NCBI GenBank assembly: GCA_948567375.1
Contig: OX419756.1
Span: forward strand, 39,038,552-39,102,551
Direction of reading: 5' to 3'
Length of the DNA: 64,000 bases
DNA from: Lunularia cruciata
Lineage: Eukaryota > Streptophyta > Marchantiopsida > Lunulariales > Lunulariaceae
Each line of letters opens with the position of its first letter. Positions within the stretch are counted from its first letter, which is position 1. Below, one piece after another: positions 46,146-59,000 of the stretch. The position numbers and the translations under genes were made by a program. The notes beneath the pieces were generated by a model, which saw nothing but the letters and a program-made list of their open reading frames with translations, had not been told where the DNA came from and did no database searches.

Positions 46146-47066
46146 TTTGGAGCCCTGCAAGCTCGTATTCATTCTTCCATTCATTCAATTTCTGCACGCA
46201 TTGCTGCAGGTGGTAGTGCGCGCCCTCATTCATCTCTTGCGTTTACCGACTCGTTCTTGTTTCGCTCTCATAGGCCTCAGTCGTGAAAGGGGAGGAAGCT
46301 CACAGGAGAGTTGTAGTGGTGGTGTGCCTGGAGCGAGCGGGATACGTTCGGTCGGAGGCAGGAAGCAAGGAAGGAAGGAAGGAAGGAGGGAGATCGATCA
46401 GTTGTGTGTGTGAGGAGTTTTGATTTGAACATGGGTTGTGGAAGTTGGTGATCTGGAAGCGGAAGGAAGAACGGGAGGAGAGAGGATAGGTGAAGCGGAT
46501 AGAAAAGAGGCAAAATGACGGGGGCGATGATTTGTGGGGTTTGTTTTCAGTGGTGATGGAAGGAGAACAGGGAAGGAGCGTATGGAAAACTAGATAAGAA
46601 GGAAGTGAAGTGACCAGGGTGTACCCTGTGTACTATAGTGTTTGTGTTGTTTGTAAAGTTCACCTGCGTAACATATTTTCTGGAGATTAGTAAGTAAAGG
46701 ACGAAAAAGTTAACTTGGATACAAATTGAGGTGGGAGTGTTGTTCGGATTTGTGGCAAGTGGTGGTCAACTGGAACTCATTCAGGACAGGGATAGCAGGA
46801 TCTCGTTAGACAACCTCCGAGCAAGCGCAAGAGAAGCCAGAGCAGGTTACTAGTCTCAATCGGACTTCTATCAGGGCAGGCCCTATATAGCCTTTCCCTA
46901 GTGTCGTGGGAACGAGGAAGCGCTCGTTTGGATTACGGGAAGCTGTACATAACGGAATATGTGTAGGCAATTTGAGTTTAACTAGGTTGAAACCAGGGAT
47001 ATTTGGGATTATTTCTAGAGGAATTTTGATAACCGGAGTTTTTGGCGAGCGCCTGGAAGTCGAGCC
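46146..47066 (+). promoter_or_regulatory. Probable promoter and 5' untranslated region of CNOT1
   Basis: CpG-bearing, GA-rich sequence directly upstream of the first coding exon. It contains an (AAGG)n run at about 46,366-46,387. Splice-donor-like CAGGTAAG lies at 46,027-46,034, so a non-coding first exon may start further upstream in duplication copy B. The start of transcription cannot be placed. A 68-codon upstream ORF (46,906-47,112) overlaps the CNOT1 start in another frame. Confidence 0.45.
46366..46387. repeat. (AAGG)n microsatellite in the CNOT1 leader region
   Basis: About five AAGG units, followed by AGGGAG, in a purine-rich stretch of the plus strand. Confidence 0.8.
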
Positions 47067-50000
47067 ATGTTATCTTTCGCTCCTTCACTTGCGAGCCAGA
47101 TTGGCTACCTGATTGCCACTTTGAACAAGAACAACTACAAGACTGTAGTCTTTGAGCTTAGTCAGGTATGTTTCCTTTCACTTGAACTCCGGCTTGGCAT
47201 GTTCTGGGTAGGTCTATGTGTTTGATGGGTATCGGCCCGCAGTATGCTGCATCTGCATCATTTAACTTAAGTTTTTGGCGCTTAACGTTGTATGTGAGAC
47301 ACGTCAATATATCCATCTTGGGATCGCCTGATGCGAACATAGGTTGCTAAATTTTCAAAATTGAACGGTTCTAATGCCGATAGAGTCGACAATCGTAACA
47401 ACGTAACTTACGCGATTGTCAAACTCGAAGGACTCAAAGGACGTGATGTAGAGGTCTCCCAAATCTCTTCATTTTGTCGCACATGCTTCATCTCTGATTG
47501 AGGGAGGCTAGCCGTTGTCCTTTTCTTGAAGAAAGCTGTTACTCTCCACTATCGTTGTTCTTTGGCTTTTCTGCTCTGCCTACAAGGAAAAGCGTTGTCG
47601 GCGTCTCTCTCTGATCCAACCAATTACCCAGGTCGAAGCGGCAGAAAATGAATCTAAGTGCGCAATCTAAGCGAACAATTGAGGTTTCAAGCTCATCTAG
47701 ATACCCTGTCTACCTGGTTCTTTGTTGACTCCGGAAGACTAATAGGTGTTTTCAGATAGCTGATGAGCGGCCATGTTCAGCAGGCAGCAATGTGTAGTAG
47801 GTGATTCGAGTGAGGACTGGCCTTGGCTCGCTACAGGTGGCCAGGTCTGTGAAGCATGTGGGGTAGTAAAGGGCAGGAAAAGGAGGAAGCATATACTTTT
47901 CTCCTCATTGTCACTACTGGTCGTGTGTTTGGTCTGGTTCAAAGCAAAGAACCGTTTGCGCAAGATTGGCCTTGTTAGTGCACAGACTCGTCATTGACAT
48001 CTAACACACAGGTGGTTGAATGTTTCGGTGGTGCTGTAGCAGTTGACGGAGTATGGGCTAGATGGAAGCCTAATTTTGCTCCGTATTATCTTGGAGCAAG
48101 TAAATTTCAGGGAAGTGGACGCACAAAATTTGCCGTTGAAACTTGAGCTTTTGGCATCAGTAATTAAGGAGCTAGTGCATCAACCCAACTTTGCTAGTAT
48201 TTTCTGTGAAGCTGTGAGACAAGTCGTGTCGATCGGCGAAGACATTTTGGAGTACCTCTCGAAGGCTTTGAAATTGACTATTCCGGAACAAATTGCTCTT
48301 GGTTTAGCATTATCAAATGCAGAAGATCTGAAGCACCGACAAGAAGGTAAGCCACTCAGAAATAGAAACACCGTTCTGCTTTGTCCTGCATATGTATTGA
48401 CCAGAACTTGTCCGGAACTAATAAATCACGAAATTTTGTCTCGTGAGATTCTTTTCACTTCTGTCTGCACCAAGTAATGTCAATCAGATGAAATTTCTCT
48501 TTCCTGCTTCTCGCAGGTCAAAGTTTTTTTGAGTCGAAGATAGTGGAATTCTACCAGAGTCCAGTACACTGTGAATCGGAAACTTTAATTGCCGAGATTC
48601 TGAGGTTTCTCCAACAAAGCGAAGGGCTATCTAAGCATGTTCCATCCTTCGAGAAGGCCTTAGTATCTGTACTGCCGGATGCCGAGTTGTCCCTGATGTT
48701 AACTCCTCTTATGCGGGAGGAAGTTAACGAAGTCAATTGCTTGAGGTATAGCACACGGTCACACCCTAATAACTCTGTTAATCTTTTACAAGATTTATTG
48801 TCAGGAACATTCGAGATAGTTCGTTGTGTCTAAGTTATGGTGCATCTACAGGAAGTTCGAGACTTTTTCTTCTTCGGGGTTGTACGGTTCAGAAGATATG
48901 GTGCAGCAGCTCACGTCTGCCGATAATGTAGCAGCTGTGATGGAAGAATTGGGCTACAGCTGTACCAGTGATGTGGAGTATTGCAAAGAAATCTTGGCCT
49001 TGTTCCCCTCAGTTTCGGCCAAAGATGTTGCTCGACTCGTTGGAATGGTTGCACGGACGCACAAAGGATTGGAGGACTCTCAAGGAGCTCATTTGACTTT
49101 CAGCACAGCACTTTGCAATACAGAGCATCTTTTACCCGACTACGTATCTACCTGGAACATGGACGTGCTTTTAGATGCTTTGAAGCAACTGGTAAGGTTT
49201 CAGTTTAGGACATACGGCTATCGATTCTTGGGTTAGGTCAGGCCAAATGAGGATGAACTGGGATTGCCACCTGATAAGTGACTGGCATGATTTCGTAATA
49301 TATTGGTCAATCTAACATACTAAGCTGTTAATTTTTGCTGGTGCAGATGCCTAGTCTAAACTGGGTTGTTGTCATGGAGAATTTGGATCACGAGGGATTT
49401 TTCTTACCTGATCAGAAGGCTTTTACGACGCTTATGTCAATATATTCCAAAGCGTGCCAGGTAGGCTCATCCTCCATCTGGCCTTGCTGTGATGGCTTAC
49501 CGGTAACTTGGGTATCTCCTTTGATACACAGAAGCCCAGGCTCTTGAGTTCGCTTCTGTTTCAAGTATAATCACCATGTCTAGTGAGCCTTCGGATGCTT
49601 TAGCTTGGCGTCTAGCTTCGAGTCCCTTCCCAACTTTCTTTGACACCAATAGATGCACATGTAGCTCATGTCAGGTCGCACCAGGACTTTATGTATCTCG
49701 AATCGACGAGGATTCTGTTACTTGACTGTCCAACGGTCGAGTACTGCGACAACCTTCGCTTCACAGCAATAGATGCATATGTAGGTGATGCTGGTGCATT
49801 GTTTCATGCCATACGGATCTCACTTTGAGATACGATTTCATGTCTTGGATCACTTTAAGTGGTTCAAATCGTGTTCTAAAGAGCAGGTTCAATATTCATA
49901 CACTTGATATATCTTATTTTTTGTGCTTCACAGCTTTACGGGTCTCAGATTTTTATCACAAGATTACAAGTTGCAGAGTTATTCCGGTCAAGTCAGTCCT

Positions 50001-53000
50001 CGTGCGTGTGAACCCAGGTTTTTGTAACTGGTTTTGCAGACCATTACACACTATAGCCCATCCCGACGATTGACTCTGTAGAAGACAAATTACATGCTTC
50101 ATCTTCCAATGATGACTTGTGTACTGAGCTATTTACTTCTTCAAATTCAGGAGCCTTTCCCCATAGGTGCAATATGTGGGACAGCTTGGAAAAATGGAGA
50201 AGGACAGCTATCTTTTCTCAAATATGCTGTGGTAGCTCCTCCTGATGTTTTTACATTCGCTCATTCTCCAAGGAAACAGGTACGTGGAATAGGGATCTCA
50301 TCTAGCACTTTGTTTACTTCTATTTATCGAAGATCAACCATACCGGTAATTCAGTTTACGAAATTCTTTATTTTACCAACCATACTAACCTCGTCTATCT
50401 TTTCCAGTCACCGACAGAAGCCTTATCAAGCCAGAGATCAACTAATGCGACTCCTAACCATGCATGGTTATCGCTGGATCTCCTGGAGGTGTTGTGCCGC
50501 ATAGGTGAACTTGGTCTTTCAAGTAATGTTCGATCATTGCTCGAGTATCCGCTTAAGAACTGTCCGGAGCTGCTGCTGCTGGGAATGGCTCAAGTCAAGG
50601 TAAGCAACTGGCGTCTTTCTCTCAGTAATTTTTGGACAAATGCATTTACCTCGAATTGGAACTGGTTGGATTGGTCGGACACTGACAGAATATGGTGATC
50701 GCGCACTTGACATCTTATCCAGACTGATTGGAATACCCTACAATCCGAGATCTTCTCTGCAATCTTGCCTGCAATCTTCAGTAGCTCTGCCCATAGTGCA
50801 GTTTTGCAACAGATGTGGTCGATGAACGGGGATATTGTAACTCGAGGCATGGTCGAAATGCATTCTAAAGATCCAACCAGTCTATCAAGAATCTATGACA
50901 TCTGTCAGGAGTTGAAGGTAGATACCAAGCTTTCTCTTCGGGGCTCCTCGATGCATGTTTTTTCCACCGGATTTAGTTCGGTGGATATATGCTGTTTCAT
51001 TTGTCACGTGTAAAGAGGAGAGCTCAAACCATGCGCTTTCCTACCTGCTCAGGACCATGCTCAGGGCAGACTCACGCGGAGTTCGTTCATTTGGATAAAG
51101 AATATTGTCGGATGTCACATACCCTCATGTGTCCTTATTTTTACTATGCAGGCACTTCCAGTTGTTTTGGACACAACTCCATTTTCTTTTGCGATTGATC
51201 TTGCTGCCCTATCGTCAAGGAGGGAAGCTTTGACTTTAGAGAAGTGGTTACAGGACAACATCACCATTCATCGAGATGTGTTTTTCCAGGTTAGACGCTG
51301 TCCTCGGAAAGATAAGTCTTTTGCTTCCTTGGTTTACCGTGCTCTTTCCTTCTTTCTGCACAAACTTTTGATTGATCCTTGGAAGGCCCATTAATTTGGA
51401 TATCAAAATTCGCCACATGCAGGCTTGTCTAAAATTTTTAAGGGAGAGAAGATTGGTGGAAGCCCGAAGTGAAGGACAGAATGGCGTTACAGCAGAGGGG
51501 CAGCGATCTGGACCTGCTATTACTCTTTCATTAGAAACTACAGCCCTAATTTTCAAGGTAAATTTCCACGTTACTGTTTAGTATTCACCACTGTACTCTA
51601 TGTGAGGATATGACGATCTTCCCTTGGTTGCCATCATATATCAGAGTCATATATCAGAGTTCGTTATTGTCCATTAGCAGTTCTGTGTTCTCAATTTCTT
51701 GCACTTATGCCTTTGCTACAGGTTACTTTTTTACACCTATACTTTTGCTGCAGGTTATTTTCGATGCATTTTGTACTAAAGCTTTCATACTACACTAGCA
51801 CTGTCATTCATGTAAATGTTGTTTATCGAATATGTGCACTTGTGCACTTCATGAGTTCTGGATAACCCGTTCCCCGAACGGCTTCTGCTCTCATTTACCA
51901 ATATATCAGAGTCATAGTTTACAACGGGTTCAGTATTCCATTTCTCAAATATGTGAGGATTTGTCCGTTCGGTCCGAAGTAGATTCTGGATCTCCCGTTC
52001 GTAAAAGGCTTCTGCTCCCGTTTCTCAAGGATTTGGCTTGACTCTACCTTGTAAGGCCTATCTCTGCAGTGGTACTGGCACCAGCCCACGAGGGTTTGAT
52101 GCAAATCCATACTCTGACTCAGTCTCTCATCTAATTACCTCTCATATGTCTGAGTCCGCGTGGGATCCAGTATCCCATACCGCAATCATAAGGGTTTAAT
52201 CAGGATCATTGCAGGTACCATCCAACAGAGATTGTAATTTGTGGTTTTGCAGGTCCTGCAGGCCAATATTGGGCAGCTATCCTCCCGAGATCTGGCTGAA
52301 GAGTTGAAAAGAGTGTATAATTCGGCTATTCGAATTAATCCTCGTCTTCTGAGTGTCGGCGCCTCAGAGCAGTCCCCGTCAGAGGTTTTCGCAGCTGATA
52401 TTGAGGAAGAAGCAAATTCTTACTTCCAGAAAATATATGTCGGTCAACTTACAATAGACGACGTGGTTGGGATGTTGGAGCTCTTCAACGAATCTAGAGT
52501 GCAGAGGTGCTCTTTCAATTTATCTGCTTTTGATTACAAAAGAAACTAATGAGTTATGTTAGGGTCTTCAGTGTTTAGCGTTTTAGGATCATGTGTTCAT
52601 AGCGCATGCTGCCATACACACGATGCAGTCCTCTCGAACGGCTTCTGCTCTCATCTCCTCATATCCAGTCCTCTCTCACTTCGCTCTCCTCCACCTATTC
52701 TCAACTAATGCTCCTTCGAATGTCGTCTGCTTCACGGTTCCTACCCGTCTTTCGACTTCTTGGTTCCCTGCCCGACTTCTGTGCGCAGACTGTGTAAGAG
52801 TTCATGTTCGGCTCATCGGTCTTCGTTTACTATTTGTTTACTACTTTACATGTGTTGCTTTGCGATCAGTGTTTACACGTTGTTGTACATTTCTCTGTTG
52901 GTCTTTGATTACAGGTTGTCTTCGATTTCCTTACATGCATTGCATTACGCTTTTCAATTGCACGTTGGTTTACAGTTTCTCTGCATGTGGTTACCTTCTG

Positions 53001-56000
53001 ATAATTATATGATGTCGGGGCTTAGCTTTACATTCGATTTATGAGTTGCACTTCATCTCCTTTCCGCATGTACCTGTCATTTAGTTTTTCTTTCATTTTA
53101 TTGCCATTCTATCTGCACTTTATATGCACTTAATGATTTCCGGATCTCCCGTTCCTCGAATGGCTCCTGCTCTCGTCTCCTCATATCCAGTCCTCTCACA
53201 CTGTTACACTTCGATATGTCTCTGCAGCAGCACCATCCACTAAGCTCCCGCATTGTTCCACTCCTTTCCCCAGCTAATTCCCTCCATATTATTTTTCCCT
53301 CGCTCTTTGCCTGCTCCATGGTTCGACCTCCCGTGTCTACAGTATTCCTACCCGACTCCAGCCTACATTTAAATTTTCATTGGTCATGCACTGCTTACTG
53401 GTGGTCAATTACATAATATTTTATATTTCTCGAATTCGTTTGAATAGCTGTTATCAATTTCAAGTCGTTTACTAGTCCTTTAGATATATGTTGTTCGCAA
53501 TTTGTTGCAATTATGCCTTTGCTTCAGGTTGCATACGATGCATTCTACTTCATCCATTTATCACTATTCTAGCATTGTGCATAAAGTACATCTTGGTTAC
53601 CGATCATATGCATTTACTGAGTTCTGGATCACTCGTTCCTAGAACGGCTTCTGCTCTCATATACCTATATCCAGTCCTCTCACACCTCTATCACAGTTTT
53701 GCTAGTTGGCCTTCAATCACAGGTGGTCCACTATCTCGCTACATGCTTTGCTTAGCGCTTATCGATTACATGATGTATATCAGTTCTCTACTGCTATTGA
53801 TCAGGAAATACTTATATTTCGTTTGTGCTTAACCTTACATTTGATCTGTTAGATGCACTTCATCTCCTTTACGGCTTTATTACTCATCTCGATTTGCTCA
53901 TTATTATGTTTACATTTCATCCACACTTCATATGCACTCATTGCGTTCTCTCATGGCGTAAATATCCAGTCCTCTCACACCATTCAGTCCTCTCTATGTT
54001 GCTATTATGCCTTTACGTCAGTTTCGATTTGTTAAATTCACTTGATCTCATTTATGGATTTAATACTCATCTCGATTTGCAATATCATGTTTACATGCGT
54101 TGGCACTCCTGAGCTTTCGAACAGAAACTCAGTTCGAGGGGTACTGAAATTCGCTCAGCTACTTCGGCACTACGTTTGGCACTGATGAAGTTGTATGCGC
54201 TTTTGAGGACGCTTACTACGACCGCGTTCTGCTTCCTTCAGCTGCTTTAGTGTTTTAGGACTCATGTGTTCATAGCACATGCTGCGATATACTATAGTAA
54301 GTCACCTTCTGCTTCCCTAGTTGTTTAGCGTTCCAGGACTCAAGCCTCCATAGCCCCTGCTGCGATATGCTTTATATCGTGTCCTCTTGCGCTTTGCTCT
54401 CGTTGCACTGTTCCACTTCGATATGTCTCTGCAGAAGCACCATCCACTACGCTCCCGCATTGTTCCACTCCTCCCTTCCCCAACTAATTCCCTCCCTATT
54501 GTTTTTCCCTCGCTCTCTGCCTGCTTCGTGGTTCATACCTGACTTTCGACCTCCAGTTGCTCCAGTGTTCCGACCTGACTCCAGCCTACAGTTTAATTTT
54601 CTTCGTTCATGCACTGCTTACCGGTGGTCAATTACACAATGTTTTATATTACTCGAATTCGTTTGAAGAGGTTTTATCGATTTCAAGTTGTATACTAGTC
54701 CTTGATATATATGTTGTTCTCGATTTGTTGCAATTATGCCTTTGCTTCAGGTTACATCCGATGCATTCTACTTTATGATTTATCACTATTCTAGCATTGT
54801 GCATGAAGTACATCTTGGTTACCGATCATATGCATTTAATGAGTTCTGGATCACCCGTTCCTAGAACGGATTCTGCTCACATCTACCTATATCCAGTCCT
54901 CTAATACTTCGCTCTACTTCCCTCGTTCTCTGAGCGATTTCATACTCTCGGTCTGCTGACTCACTGATCTTCCACGGCTGTCGATTTCCAGGCATCTACA
55001 TGATTCTCGACTTCTGTTTATCTTAATCTTTGCGTCTGGCTCGTTAAGCCGTTGCTGTTCCTGTTGATTTTATTTCTGTACATACGTGGTTGTTCGGTAT
55101 CCGCTTTTTCGATGCACGCTAGTTGTACATAGGTGCTACTCTTGATATGTTTCCAGGTTACGTTTATTTGCTATAATTCGATCAGATGTTCGTTATCTTG
55201 TATACATTACATATCTTGCACCTCATTTGCATTCAATGAGTTCTGGATCTCCCGTTTGATGAACGGTTTCTGTCCTCATTTCTCGATATCCAGTCCTCTT
55301 ACGCTTCGCTCTACTTCCCCCGTCCCCCTGCTCTCTGAGCGATTTCAAAACTCTTGGTCTGCCTGACTCGACTGTCTTCCTCGACTGTCAATTTTATCGC
55401 CTCTACACGATTCCCGACTTCAGATTAACTTAATCTTTCTCGTCTGGGTCGTCAGGTCGTCGTGTCCCGTTGAGCTTTGTTTTCTCTACATGCGCTGCTT
55501 ATCTGTTACCGTTTATTCGATGCATGCTATTGGTATTCAAGTGGTACTCTTTAATTGTTTCTAGTTGACGTTTACTTCTGCTTACATTCGATCAATCGTT
55601 TCCATTTCATCTCCTTTCCCGGTTTTATACTAATTTCGTCTTGCACATTTTCTGTATACATTACATATCGTGCATCTCGTTTGCATTCAATGAGTTCTGT
55701 ATCTCCCGTCCGAGGAACGGCTTCTGTCCTCATTTCTCAATATCATGTTTACATTCCATCGGTCATCAAACGGCTTCTCTCATCTACCTATATCATGTTT
55801 ACATTCCATCTGCACTTCATATGCATTTAATGAGTTCTGGATCTCCCGTTCTTCGACACGCTTCTGCCCTCATCTCCTACTATCCAGTCCTCTCACGCTT
55901 CGCTTCGACCCAGCCAAGATACCGTCCACTCCTCTCCCACTTCGCACCACTCCACCCATCCTCAACTAATGCTTTGTATATCACTCTTAGCTCGATGTTT

Positions 56001-59000
56001 CTCTGTTTCAAGGTTCCTACCCGACTTTTTGTTTAGAAGCTTAATGGGTCGCATCTTGCTTGTGGTTACACGATCTAAACTGGTTCTTTGCAGGTGTTAC
56101 TCATGAGATGTTTGAATTATGTCTTTACTTCGGCTTACCTTCGGATCGTTAGTTTCTCTTAATTTCCATTTTCCGAGTTGCTATTTATTTCGATTTGCAC
56201 ACATTCATGCTTATATTTCATCTGCACTTCATATGCACTTAGTGGGTTCTTGGAACAGCTTCGGCTCTCATTTCCCGTATGTTGAGGTCTTTCTTGTTTT
56301 TTAATCTAACTGGTTACAGATCTTCCATTCACGTAACATTTCTGCAGGGAACAAGAAATATTCGCTTGTATGATTCAAAGTTTGTTCGACGAATATCGGT
56401 TTTTCCCTAGATACCCCGAGAGAGAGCTCAGAATCACAGCTGTCCTTTTCGGTAAGGTTCTGCAAGGAAGTCACTGAATTGTTTGCTTTCTTAGTTTGTC
56501 CATTTTCCATGCGCTTGATCATCAGCTGTTATTTGCGGCCTTCACTCCATCGAGGTTGTGAGCAGTGGCATCTAAGAAGCTTTCTGTTCAGCCGATTGAC
56601 AGACTGGTGAAATGAAATCATCCTGATCTCATTTCAATGAAATCCGATTTTCTGTTTCTTTCACCACGTGGACAAGTGCAGCCTGTGATTTCTTTCTAAC
56701 GAATTGTGCAGGATCGCTTATCAAGCATCAACTTGTGTCGTCGCTCACTCTTGGTATCGCCTTACGCTGTGTTCTGGATGCATTGCGGAAGCCACTTGAC
56801 TCCAAGGTAGATATCAAGACGTCCTGCCACTGACCTGCGGGCTGAGATTCATAATGTGCGCTTCAGTTGTACTGTAAATGAAGTTTTAGAAATCCTGGAT
56901 GTATTCTCCCGTAAGCTGGAGGTTAACCATGTGCCTCTGTTCACTCTCCTCGTTCGTTGCAGATGTTCTCATTCGGTTTGACTGCGCTGGAGCAATTTAC
57001 GGATCGATTGGTAGAATGGCCGCAATACTGCAATCATATACTTCAAATTTCGCATATGCGTGATGCCCATAGCGATCTGGTGGAGTTCATCGAACGAGCT
57101 CTTGCCCGAGTATCATCAAGTCAATCGGAAGTGATTGGTAATATTGCAATAGCAGACCAAACGCCAGTCAGTTCTGGGCAGGTTTACAGCTCTGCCAACG
57201 TGGCGGCGCCAGAACCATTAGAGGTTATGAATAGCTCTTCTATGACATCAAGTGCAGATGGTGGAGATAGAAAGGGTGGTGGCCCGACTGCAGCTCAATC
57301 CAGATTCTCAGTCGAGGTGGGTTTCATGACCGTTTTGTTTATATCATTCCTTGGAGATTATGCGTTCTAACACCCAGCTGACTTTGAGGAGGTCTAGGCT
57401 TCGTTTTGTGTGTCATTACTTGCTTTTTTTGATCCACATACCCATCAGTTGCTCACCTTGAGTGGTTTGATGTGCCTTACATTCTGGGCACAACCAGGCA
57501 ATAGTGGCTTTTGTGGAGTCTGAATATGCTCATTAATTCCGCACTTTGGCTCCCGTGGTTGCCACCCTGATTCCTACATCTGATGGAAAGCCACTTCTTG
57601 CGATATCACTTCCTTTCTTATGTCTACTTGGGACATAGGCTAGTGTGTCAATATTAATAGATAACTCTAGACAACATATTTTACATTTGATACGATGCCT
57701 CATACTTGTCTTCTGTTCAAGAGTACTCGTTAGTCACGGACATGGATCTCTTTACTGCTTCAGGGTCCCGATGGAGGTGCGCCTAGCAGCTCTGGACCTA
57801 TACAGCTACGGGAACCAACTCAGCAACAAGCACCTCAAGCTGCTCAACTTGCTCTGCAGACTTTCCAGCAGCAACAGCAAGCTTTGGAAGACAGGCATAA
57901 GTCAACTGGAGCTTCTCTTAACTTTGGTGGAAAGGGCCCCCAGCTGGCTCCATCTCAGACCACACCAAGTCTGTTCGACACTGTTAAGGTACCCGACTAT
58001 CCAAGTTCAATTCTTCCTTTCTAACTAACTGGTGGTTGTGCTAATGTCTTTACATGTGACGTTGGTTCTGTCCGTATTCAAAGTTCTACTGTGACAGTGG
58101 ACCTCATTCGTTCCACATTGATCCCACTTTAAGTTCTACCCCGTTTGTTTTTCGTATCCTAACTGATCTATGTGGAGTTTCAGGCTTCGAATACTATGCA
58201 GTCCAGCTCTTACCAATCAGCAGGGAATGGACAACTTGCAACTGTTGGATCGAATTTCCAGCGCCCTACTCGGAGCGGCCTTTCCAGTACGTTCAGGACA
58301 CATCCTTGATTGTTCACTGCGCATTGTTCGTGTGTAAGCGTGGTCACTCCATGGCACTAGGCCTGCAAGTCCCTGCAAAATGTGCTACAGTGAGCACTCT
58401 GGGATTTCAAGTTCCTACTTTTCCACGAAATCCGTTGTTTCTTCTATTCGGTTCCCTTGTTCGGGGTCAGAACTATACGCTGACTAAGGTCTATATGTTA
58501 CTGAGCATTCTGCAGAGCGCTTGCCTGTGTTATGCAAATTTGCTACTATGAGTTTCCAATGTTTGGCAATTTGGTTAAACATTTACCTCAAATTAAGAAA
58601 TAGGAATGTGGTCAGCTGCACGTATCCCTACACCTTTTAACGTTCCCGTTTTGAGTTTTACTTTTCAGGTGGATTACGTCAGCCCTCTATAGCTGCAGGG
58701 TTTGGACATGCCATCAACATAGAGACACTCGTTGCCGCTGCTGAGAGACGAGATATTCAAATTGAGGTAGGCCACGTTTGGTGGTCTAAAGCCTGGAATC
58801 CATCCCACAATGAAGTTGGCGTGGTCAACTTTGTCTTTTACTAACTGCGTGTTATCTTTGACGTCATCTGAAGGCACCTAATTTGGACGTTCAAGACAAG
58901 GTGGCATTTGTTATCAACAATATTTCGACGGCCAACCTTGAACCCAAAGCGAAAGAGTTCTTGGATGCTGTCAAGGATCTGTTCTATCCTTGGTTTGCTC

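Noticed and set aside
45973-46513. Overlapping ORFs on both strands before CNOT1
   Set aside because: They overlap one another in GA-rich leader sequence and show no domain; one is disrupted in the paralogous copy.
50640-50722. Earlier acceptor for CNOT1 exon 8 (AG at 50,688)
   Set aside because: Using it brings an in-frame TGA at 50,708-50,710. The acceptor at 50,721-50,722 keeps the frame and gives the conserved DWNTLQSEI segment.
52593-56304. Numerous plus ORFs of 60-139 codons
   Set aside because: They lie inside CNOT1 intron 11 and recur because the intron is made of repeats. Leu/Ser/Phe-rich translation reflects pyrimidine-rich DNA.
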